Positions 1-6,707 of a stretch of DNA of 12,714 nt are shown in pieces. The first letter of the stretch is position 1; every line of letters starts with the position of its first letter. The notes below the pieces were generated by a model. That model was not told the DNA's origin. It was given only the letters and a program-made list of their open reading frames with translations, and searched no databases. The position numbers and the translations under genes were made by a program. Source of the stretch: Entophlyctis helioformis (lineage: Eukaryota; Chytridiomycota; Chytridiomycetes; Chytridiales; Chytriomycetaceae); the NCBI GenBank assembly GCA_025526915.1, contig JAHLKH010000435.1, positions 1-12,714 on the forward strand. The letters are read 5' to 3'.

Positions 1-1031
1 ACGCTCGCTCGACGCAGAAGCAGACCCGAGCCCCACGCTCCCCGACTTTTTCAGAATGCCAAGCCGCTTGGCCAGCGACAGTTTGGAGATGGTCGATGAT
101 GCGGTGGCTGCATGGTCAGCCGATCCGTAGTAGTGCTGGTGATCATGCTGGCTGTGGGTTGCAGCCGAGTTGGGCGAAAAGGGAGCTGTTGGCAACGAGT
201 CTGGCGTGCCCGCATCATGCTGGCTGGCACTGTCGCTGTCCGCATCGTGCAGGCTGCCGGACAGCGGAGAGGACGAGCCTGCCGAAAAGGGGCGGGACGG
301 CCGGGATGCACCCGAATGGCCATTATTGTTGGTATGGGTGGCGACATGGTGGCTGTTGTTGGTGGCGGAGTGGGCATGCGCATGGAGGTGCGTGTGCTGG
401 TGGGCGACGCGACGGAGATCAGGCGTGGACGAGACGTGCGGCATCTGAGCACTGGCCCGATGGTGTTCGTGCAGATGGCGAGGGCTCGGCTGGCTTGCTG
501 TTTTGGCAGACTGGATGGGCGACAGCGGCAGCTGTGCGGATGCAGATGCGGATGCGGATGCAGATGCAAGCGGTGCTTGGGGCGATGGTAACGGCGGCGG
601 CGATAATCCCAGCTGTGCGGATGCAGAACCAGGTGCAATGGCAGTGGTTGAGAGCGCCGACAGGGGTGCTTGGACTGGGCCAGAAACTGGACGCTGCAGC
701 GGCTGGAGCTGATTGCTGCTGACGGGGTGCGGCTGTGGCGGGCTGGATGCCGTCGTCATTGCTGCGGTTGCTGCGGTTGCGGCCGCCGTCATGGCTGTGG
801 ATGCAGTGCCTGTGCTCGGGCCAATATCGTTGGCCAGCGAGGTCACGGCCAAGCAGACGTTGCGCAGCAGGATTCGCTGGACATGGCGCAGGCGAGGCTG
901 CCGTGCGCGCCATCGCAGCAGGTGGGGATGCTCAGTCTGGCCTGCTGGGTGCGCAGCACTGCGAGCGGCGCATGTCCACGCATGCCACTCACCGCCGTCT
1001 GGCGAGGTCGCGGTCGCGGAGCCGCGTCCAT
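1..1031 (-). CDS. Unrecognised low-complexity Ser/Ala/Pro/His-rich protein, 5' part (3' end outside window)
   Basis: I do not recognise this protein. On the minus strand a frame stays open from 936 to base 1 (312 codons) and runs off the window. A plausible first exon, 1031-993, encodes MDAAPRPRPRQTA and is joined through a 56-nt intron (992-937, donor GTGAGT, acceptor GGCCAG) in phase 0. Residues about 14-55 look globular or helical (RHVQRILLRNVCLAVTSLAN). The rest is low complexity: Ala/Thr runs, a (SA)n tract, a PSP-rich stretch, and His-rich stretches (RHLHEHH near 440-480; HQHTHLHAHAHS near 370-403). Near the window edge comes a more ordered, basic segment (KLSLAKRLGILKKSGS). Absence of stops, and a sensible frame compared with the shadow frames, argue for real coding. 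No signal peptide or membrane segment is visible. The start codon is the least certain part; it is divergent from POLD4. Confidence 0.62.
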
Positions 1032-1114
1032 CCGACTTACTCAACGGACGGCCAACCGTTGAGGAATTGCAACAGCACCAGACCAGAAGCACGAGGACCA
1101 AGCACTGACGAATC
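1032..1114. promoter_or_regulatory. Divergent promoter region between the minus-strand gene and POLD4
   Basis: Only 83 bases separate the proposed start codons of the two head-to-head genes, so both promoters and both 5' leaders must lie in or overlap this gap. I see no TATA box. A GTAAGT donor-like sequence on the minus strand just upstream of 1031 could mark a leader intron or an additional 5' exon of the minus gene. The assignment rests on gene orientation alone. Confidence 0.45.
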
Positions 1115-1886
1115 ATGCCTCCAAGGCAGCAGCCGGGTCGAGTGGCCAAGACACAGGCAGACCCGTCCGCCTTCACACGCCGCAAGGCGAGATCGGCCGC
1201 GGCACCCAGCGCGTCTGGCGGCGTAACCAGCCCGCAGAAGGCAGACCAGGATCACCAAGCCGCATCAACGCCGAAACACAAAGCGACGCCAAAGCCCAAG
1301 CCCAAGCCCAAGCCCAAGCAGGCTGCAAGCAAGACATCCATCGCGCAGGCATTCGCACGGCAGGCAGCCGCTTCTGCATCTGCCGCACGACCTGCTGGCG
1401 ATGATCCAGCGCAGGTCCATGCAGGCGGCCTTGTCGATACAGAAGCTTCCCGTTTGGATGACGCGTCGCAGGCCACCACCCTTGCCAAGCAGCCGACAGA
1501 ATCAGCATCTGCATCAGCATCAGCATCCGCGATCCCAGCCACAGATCCACTCAGCACAGTCGATGCAGAAACAGCAGCAAGAGGTTTGTGGATGCCTCTG
1601 CATCGAGTCGCACCGCAAATGCAGGACTGATGCCTTGTGTTCCCACAACACATGCGCAGTCCGAGCGATGCTGGCTGATCGTGCCGAGCTTGAATCAACG
1701 CTGCGGGCATTCGATCTGTCAAGCCGCTACGGCCCGTGCATGGGCGTGACACGTCTCGAGCGTTGGCAGCGAGCGTGTAATCTAGGTCTGGATCCTCCAC
1801 GCGACATCCGCCTGACGCTGGAGAGTCTCGAGGCTCTCAAGGACGACGCCAAGCTGCAGCAGAGTATTTGGCACGACTTGGGATGA
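1115..1886 (+). CDS. POLD4: DNA polymerase delta subunit 4 (POLD4 / Cdm1 family)
   Basis: This is the small accessory subunit of replicative DNA polymerase delta, a nuclear protein that stabilises the holoenzyme and contacts PCNA. Two exons, 1115-1583 and 1660-1886, are joined across a 76-nt intron (donor GTTTGT, acceptor GCGCAG) in phase 1, giving 231 residues. The C-terminal 75 residues are the family core: FDLSSRYGPCMGVTRLERW followed by GLDPP and a final QQSIWHDLG, matching the conserved FDL.YGPC.G.TRL.RW.RA...GL.PP pattern and the terminal ..LWH of animal POLD4. The first ~155 residues are disordered and basic, with KPKPKPKPK at 60-68, an Ala-rich stretch and a (SA)5 tract, making the protein about twice the human length (107 aa). 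KTSIAQAF at 73-80 resembles the atypical PCNA-interacting motif of human POLD4. The start at 1115 is the first ATG of the open frame. Confidence 0.93.
1292..1319 (+). repeat. AAGCCC hexanucleotide repeat coding for Lys-Pro in POLD4
   Basis: Four to five tandem copies of AAGCCC lie in frame in POLD4 exon 1 and encode a (KP)n tract. The tract lies in the disordered N-terminal extension and is a likely site of length polymorphism. Confidence 0.8.
1501..1530 (+). repeat. GCATCN/TCAGCA-type repeat coding for a Ser-Ala run
   Basis: Alternating TCN and GCN codons (tca gca tct gca tca gca ...) encode SASASASASA in POLD4 exon 1. An equivalent (SA)n tract occurs on the opposite strand around 538-571 in the first gene, and a short SASA sits in HIKESHI. 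Confidence 0.7.
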
Positions 1887-1921
1887 CGTTGGCTGGCTGG
1901 CTGCTGTGCGTGCAAACAGAG

Positions 1922-1927
1922 TTTATT
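1922..1927 (-). promoter_or_regulatory. AATAAA polyadenylation hexamer overlapping the HIKESHI stop codon
   Basis: On the minus strand the last codons read CTG AAA TAA followed by AC, so the canonical hexamer AATAAA (1927-1922) contains the TAA stop. If used, cleavage 10-30 nt downstream would fall near 1910-1890, just beyond the POLD4 stop on the other strand. This is a sequence match only. Confidence 0.45.
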
Positions 1928-3271
1928 TCAGGAAGCCTGGGTCGGCCTTGATTCGGCGCTGGGTGGCCGTGAACCAGTCTTGCAAAGCCTGTCCCGCACG
2001 CAACGTATGTAGAACGAAGGTGGAGTGCACGGAAATACAACCAAAATAAGTCATACATCCGAGAATCATGACAACCAATGGGGATACAATGCACACATGA
2101 GCGTACCTTGAGAGGGATAAACGTCGTGTCCCAGTTGAGGCCAAAGAGGGCATTACCGCCCATTGGGAGGCTGCCCGCATAGCTGGCGCAGTGGTTGTAC
2201 AGATCTGTCCAATGGATCGGGTCAATGCCTGGCGTGTCTTGTGCGGACATGCATGCTCGGCACCGTCATTCACATGGCCACCCACTCTCGAGCAGCCTGG
2301 TTGCAATGGAAATGGGATCCAAAGAAGGTCCCTGGCCTTGCTGCGCCGGAACCAGGTCTGTCATGCTCGCGCCAGCAACGCCTCCTACAGCCGTCAGTGC
2401 ATGTGCGCCGGCTGGAAGAGTGGATATCTGAGCCATGACTGTCTCGATCGGCTCGATCGAAATGCCAAGCTGCGCCGAAGCCGATGCCTGCGCGGCAAAC
2501 GGCGCGGCAAAGGATGGCTCAGATGTGTCGTCCATGAGCGCGTCCATGGACTTGGAGACTGTCTTTTTGCCTCCCAGCTTGAAGATGGCCGACGGCTTCT
2601 CATTGGAAAGCATGCCCAGCAGCGTCCACACCGGGTTCACGAGAGACGGCCTGTGCAACGCTGCGTCAGCTTTTGGCAGTCACTTGCGCTGAGCCAATGC
2701 AGCATTGAGGGAACGACGTCGGCACTCACCACAAAAAGTGCACAGTGGCGGCATAGCCTGGCGGGAAGGGTGTGTCGCCCGTCAGGAAGACGACGAGGTG
2801 GTTGATGGACGCTGGATCTGTGAGCTCAAAGACGTACTGGCACGGCAGCGTGAGTCAGCACTTCTTGGCTTTGCGTCGCGTTGAACGTCGTGGAACGCCT
2901 GACACAGCGATGAGTTTATGGCGCACGGCGTTGTGTGCAGACGCCTGCCGTGCCCGGTGTGGCCTGTGAAGATGAAGGCTGCCAGCAAGGGTGGCCTGCT
3001 CACCTTGGTTGCGTCGACTGCATGTTGCCAGACAAGGCCATGTCAGTCTGTGCGCTGCAGGCAGGCAAGTCACACGAACAGAGGCTCAGCATCGACCGAC
3101 CTTGGCGAAGGTTGGTCTGGACCTGTGCAAGCCGGGCCCAGCCAGACGGCGAGTTGCGGTTGGAGAGGGCGGCAAGGTCAGCGCATGCTGGCGAGTGTCT
3201 GCAGCGGCATCTGCACATGGCCAGGCAGCAGAGCGACGCACCAGGCGGCCAGCGACAATGCAGCCGATCAT
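1923..3271 (-). CDS. HIKESHI: Hikeshi / Opi10 family Hsp70 nuclear import carrier
   Basis: Hikeshi carries ATP-bound Hsp70 through nuclear pores during heat stress by binding FG-nucleoporins. Seven exons on the minus strand give 241 residues: 3271-3242, 3122-3101, 3017-3004, 2836-2730, 2650-2286, 2228-2107 and 1988-1923. All junctions have GT..AG introns and matching phases. The spliced N-terminus starts MIGCIVAGRLVQTNLRQ and continues VDATKYVFEL, ASINHLVVFL, TPFPPGY and NPVWTLLGMLSNEKPSAIF. These line up along the human N-terminal domain (AGRLVQTAAQQ, KFVFDL, SINHVVVFM, IPFPEGM, PVWQLLGFVTNGKPSAIFK). Val54, the position altered in a human leukodystrophy, is conserved. The middle (about 86-165) is longer and low complexity (human protein 197 aa). 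The C-terminal domain ends with WFTATQRRIKADPGFLK, like the human NFQRRLAQNPLFWK end. The first three coding exons are micro-exons, so simple ORF finding misses the N-terminus. Confidence 0.95.
3004..3017 (-). other. HIKESHI: 14-nt micro-exon (exon 3) of HIKESHI
   Basis: The 14 bases lie between acceptor ACATGCAG and donor GTGAGC. They supply two bases completing a Val codon and then D-A-T-K, bridging LRQ of exon 2 (3122-3101) and YVFEL of exon 4. Skipping it breaks the frame (phase 1 joined to phase 0), and including it recreates the family pattern AGRLVQT...K(Y/F)VF(E/D)L without a gap. Confidence 0.85.
3101..3122 (-). other. HIKESHI: 22-nt micro-exon (exon 2) of HIKESHI
   Basis: The exon lies between acceptor TTGCACAG and donor GTCGGT. 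It encodes VQTNLRQ plus one base, and follows the 30-nt first coding exon (3271-3242, ending AGRL) in phase 0. The join AGRL-VQT matches the family invariant AGRLVQT, which supports both boundaries. Confidence 0.85.
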
Positions 3272-3320
3272 CGTGGCGGTTGCGATTTGGAGTTTCGCCC
3301 AAAGTGGTCAACAATTGAAC
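3272..3320. promoter_or_regulatory. 49-bp divergent promoter of HIKESHI and the small membrane-protein gene
   Basis: The two start codons face away from each other with 49 bases between them. The stretch has no TATA box and no clear heat-shock element (nGAAnnTTCn). The real transcription starts may lie inside the opposite gene's first exon or intron. Assigned by orientation. Confidence 0.45.
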
Positions 3321-3883
3321 ATGACGGCAACCAACGTGCCGCAGGTCATGACCCACGAGTCCCGGGCCATCGCCTACAGACGGCGGATGCTCAACCCAAG
3401 TGAGTCAGTCGGCGCATGCTGCCGCGCTACCGGCACTTGATTCTGACCAGCACCTGCCGTGCAGGACGCCTGAGACTGTCGCCGCGCTGGCGCATGGTGC
3501 GGCTGTCGACGGTGCTGTTCATTGGCGGTGAGTCGCATGCAGACGGACCAGAGGCTCGCTCGCTCGCTCGCTTGGCTGGCTGGCTGGCTGGCTGGCTTGG
3601 CTGGCTTGCAGACTTGCTTGACTCACTGATTGCTGGCTGCGTGAGCACTGCAGGTGTCTCGGTGTTCTCGGTGCTGTTTTCAGACTTTGGCGAAGGCGAC
3701 CACATCTTCAAGCCTGTGCGTGAGCTATATGAGCGCAAGCGCTCAGAGTTCCTGGCGCTCTCGGAGGAAGACGTCAAGGGTGGGTGATCTATGTCTGCCT
3801 GCCTGCCTGTCGATCGACTGACTGACGATCGACTGACTGACTTGCTGGCACTTGCAGAGTTGACGCTTCGCAAGGTTCTCTGA
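3321..3883 (+). CDS. Small single-pass membrane protein of unknown function (97 aa)
   Basis: I do not recognise a family. Four exons (3321-3399, 3465-3527, 3654-3779, 3858-3883) join with GTGAGT/GTGGGT donors and CAG acceptors, all in matching phase, to give 97 residues ending LTLRKVL. A basic N-terminal part (YRRRMLNPRRLRLSPRWRM) precedes one hydrophobic segment at about 40-55 (LSTVLFIGGVSVFSVLF). A charged, helical C-terminal part follows (HIFKPVRELYERKRSEF). The positive-inside rule predicts the N-terminus on the cytosolic or matrix side; a small mitochondrial inner-membrane protein is one possibility but is a guess. Introns 2 and 3 are filled with short tandem repeats. The start at 3321 is the first ATG close to the gap shared with HIKESHI; an in-frame ATG at 3348 is an alternative. 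Confidence 0.65.
3554..3609 (+). repeat. GCTC and TGGC tetranucleotide repeats inside an intron
   Basis: (GCTC)4 at 3554-3569 is followed by (TGGC)6 at 3573-3596 and a degenerate continuation. All of it lies in intron 2 (3528-3653) of the small membrane-protein gene. Being intronic it is free to vary in length. Confidence 0.85.
3811..3842 (+). repeat. Tandem duplication of a CGATCGACTGACTGA unit in an intron
   Basis: Intron 3 (3780-3857) of the membrane-protein gene carries two adjacent copies of the 15-mer CGATCGACTGACTGA, itself built from GACT units. A short CTGC run lies just before it. Confidence 0.75.
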
Positions 3884-3902
3884 ACAACCAACATCCAACA
3901 AG

Positions 3903-3940
3903 GAGCATCTGGCATAAAGAGCATCGAGCATCTGGCATAA
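3903..3940 (+). repeat. Direct repeat GAGCATCTGGCATAA, two copies
   Basis: The identical 15-mer occurs at 3903-3917 and 3926-3940, just after the stop codon of the membrane-protein gene and before nephrocystin-1. The end of the first copy forms CATAAA, a weak poly(A)-signal variant, so the repeat may lie in the 3' UTR. Confidence 0.75.
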
Positions 3941-3955
3941 CGGACATGGAGGTTG

Positions 3956-3998
3956 TGGCTTGGCTTGGCTTGGCTTGGCTTGGCTTGGCTTGGCTTGG
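3956..3998 (+). repeat. Pentanucleotide repeat (TGGCT)8
   Basis: Eight uninterrupted TGGCT units (3956-3995) plus a partial unit lie immediately before the ATG at 4000. The repeat is also open in frame with an upstream ATG at 3946, where it would encode a repeating hydrophobic AWLGL unit. It therefore lies either in the leader or at the very N-terminus of nephrocystin-1. Confidence 0.9.
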
Positions 3999-3999
3999 A

Positions 4000-6575
4000 A
4001 TGAAAACTGTAGATACACACTCGTCTCTCCTTGTGGCAAGCTGACAGGCTGGCTGTCCTGCACACAGCGTCACTGCGTCGCACTCTTTGACTACACGGGC
4101 ACGACTGACGAGGAGCTGTCGTTTGCCGAAGGCGACAAGTTTGCTATCGTCAACTCGGAGACTCCCGACTGGTGGTGAGCAGCACCCTTCCACTGGCAGC
4201 ACATGCGCTGTGTGGAATGCCCTGGCTCTGTCGACTCTCCCGATGCCACTGGTGGCGAATGCGTATCTTGCTGCATCCGTGCTGACAACACGCCATTCGC
4301 GTCGCATGCTGCCGTCGTGGCTTGCAGGTACGTCCGACTCGTCTCAAAGCCTGGCCAAGAAGGGTTCGTGCCCAGCACATATGTGCGCATGGTCGAGCCA
4401 GACAAGGCTGGGCTGGGCCACAGTCGCGAGCATGCCGACGATCAAGACGGCGTGAATGATGAGCAAGACGACGGTTCAAGATACAATAGCAGCAATAGCA
4501 ACGGTTCGGGCAGTGAGAGCGACACAGCAAGCGAGTCCACCAGTGCGTCGGGATCCGAGTACGACTCTTCGAGCAGCACAGGTACAGCGCCATTCCGGCC
4601 CGACCTGCCCAAATGGAGCAATGTGTCAAGCAATGCTGACGCCCGCGTGCATAGATGACGAGGCAGACGATCCCGCGCGAGATGTGCTTCGACAACAGCG
4701 CATCTCTCGTCGAAAGTCGCGAGCACAGCTGGCAAGCCATCACCAGCGCAAGCTGCTCGCGCCAGACGCGCTACCAAACGCCGACCACTATCAGTTTCCA
4801 AGAGGCTTCTGCGTGTCAACCTTGGCGACAAACTATCAAGCAGGTGCGTGCTAGTTCAGATAGCGTGCCAGAGAAAGCTGCCCGACTTGCTCATCCACCC
4901 TGCCTGACGTGACAGGCTACGGTCATCTGAGTGACATTCTGACGCCCATTCTGGATCCCTATGGGCTGAGCTTTGCGGAGCTGAGCGTCGATCACAAGAA
5001 CAAGGCAAGGCATGTTCGATCCACTGTGTGCTGGGCCAATGACTGACGGCCCAAGACCGTGCCAACAGCTGCGCGCAACGAGCGCCAAATGCACCGTCGC
5101 GTTCAGCCTGCTAGATGCACGCAACATCCCCGACAGTCTGAACCACCTCAATGTCCGAGGCCGCCATATTCGCATGGCGCTCTTTGATAGCACCAGCATC
5201 CTCAGCAACATACACACCGTCTCGGCATTGGTAACCGACAGTGACAGTGCGTGGCGGTTCTCGTCCAAGGCCTCGCTGCTCTTTCCAAAGGACGACGAAA
5301 ACACGTGTTTCCTTCGCGCCAACAGCATCGACATTCGTCTGTCGTTGCTCTTTGAGCTTTGTCTCGTCATTGACGTGCCAGATGCAGCAGGCACCGCTGC
5401 AACATCTCCATCGGGTCCGTATACTGGCCCGGCTTGCACACGATCGCCAGCGGCTGTGCACATCAATTGACTCGTACATGCCGTTACTGTTCAACAGGGG
5501 CGGCACGATCGAAGTCAGCTGTGGGTGGGGAATGCTGCCTCTGTTCTCGGTGGAGGGCGGTCCGATGGAGAACAAGACGTACGAAATCCGGCTTCATGGC
5601 GGCAATCCGTTCCAGCGGGACGTTGAGTTTGACGAGCCGCTCCCCAAGAAGGGTATTGGTCCATGTGCATTGGCTTCTGCTTTGATCGTTCGTCCAGCAC
5701 GCTGAGCGGCATGTCCACAACTTGATGGCAGGCTTCCTTCAAGGTCTGGTTGGGCAACCTCGGCCGCCCAGACTCCATGTGCGCATGTGGAAGCTTGGAA
5801 AGGACGTCATGGAACAGCTCGAGTACGTCTGCACAAGACTGCATGTCTGTGCATTTGTGCATGTGAGCTTGAAGGGCTCATCAGAAGCTCACATTCACCA
5901 TTGCATTCCAGCAACCTGCCGACAGTCATGATCGGGCATCTGGCTGCTGGAGCCGTGTTTTCACTGTTCCGCCAGGCGCAGGCGCGTGCATTGGTGCTCC
6001 GTGCAAACGCAAAGGAGGGCGGGCTGGATGCTGTTTACGAGCCGATTCTATCGCTGTTTCCCAAGATCGCCGAGCAGCCCGATCTGCTGCAGCTTCTGGT
6101 GCTGCTGTGGGAGCGTAAAGTGCGGACGCTCAAGTCATCTGAAAAGGTACGCGCGCACTGATGCCATGGCACGCCTCATGTGGATGGCCCTCGAACATAG
6201 TCTCGGCACCAACCGCCCAACAAACACACGCCTTGTCTTGTGAACAGCGCTCTGCAAACAAGATGACGCGCCACTTTCGCATGACTGTGCTGAGCCTGTG
6301 GCCGATGCTCTCGTTCTGGGACATGCCGCGGTATCAGGCGGGTGACGGCGTATCACTCAAGGTACGTTTTCAGTCAAACTGCGCATACCACGCATGCACA
6401 AGCAGACTGCCATCGAGTGCCAGCCAGTGTCTCATGTTGGTGCATGTGACAGATGCGTCAAGCCTTCATCAAGAAACTGCAGGAAGTTGGAGTCGTTGAG
6501 TTTCTCGGCAAGAACAGTGTCGCGGTGGCATACGAGCCGTTTGACATGAGCGAGCTCACTGTGTCAGTCTCGTGA
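4000..6575 (+). CDS. NPHP1: Nephrocystin-1 (NPHP1), ciliary transition-zone protein
   Basis: Nephrocystin-1 is a scaffold of the NPHP module at the ciliary transition zone. My exon model is 4000-4008 (uncertain), 4068-4174, 4328-4581, 4655-4843, 4916-5004, 5069-5374, 5451-5652, 5732-5822, 5912-6146, 6248-6361 and 6453-6575, about 572 residues. Exons 2-3 encode a complete SH3 domain (ALFDY, ELSF.EGD, DWWYVRL, GFVPSTYV), followed by an acidic Ser-rich linker. The conserved nephrocystin domain follows: FPRGFCVSTLA, FDSTSILSNIHTVSA (human LFDGNKILSNIHTVRA), LLFELCL, EVSCGW, TYEIRLHGGNPF, FPKIAEQPDLLQLL, LKSSEK and AYEPFDMSEL near the stop. The N-terminal coiled coil of the 732-aa human protein is not seen. 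Unresolved points are the start codon (4000 or 3946), the exon 6/7 junction (5374/5451 is one of several options), and whether the intron after 5004 is GC-AG. Confidence 0.93.
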
Positions 6576-6707
6576 CGGTGCGACCCATGGCTCCATGCCG
6601 TTTGAACAAGAATGAAGAAACTATACGCCAATGATTTTAGTTATTGGAGAGAGAGACTGTAAAAGACTCGCGATCTTGGCCGTCCAGTGCATCACATGCA
6701 AACATAT
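6576..6707. other. Convergent 3' gap between NPHP1 and the RasGEF gene
   Basis: The two stop codons face each other 132 bp apart, so this stretch must hold both 3' ends. No exact AATAAA occurs on the plus strand. On the minus strand an AATAAC lies near 6640-6650. I see no gene or RNA here. Confidence 0.4.

Noticed and set aside
1252..1800. Minus-strand frame opposite POLD4 with ADADAD and GLGLGLG runs
   Set aside because: It is a shadow of the (SA)n and (KP)n codons of POLD4, which has clear homology on the plus strand.
3554..3998. Tandem repeats as a CRISPR-like array or satellite
   Set aside because: Units are 4, 5 or 15 bp with no unique spacers, and they lie in introns and a short intergenic gap of a eukaryotic gene; they are simple microsatellites.
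3427..4083. 218-codon minus-strand open frame with repeated QAKPS units
   Set aside because: The repeat is the antisense reading of (TGGCT)n, and the frame lies opposite four well-supported exons of the membrane-protein gene.
6362..6452. Separate small gene starting at ATG 6453
   Set aside because: The preceding GTACGT..ACAG intron joins it in phase 0 to the previous NPHP1 exon, and AYEPFDMSEL matches the conserved end of nephrocystin-1.
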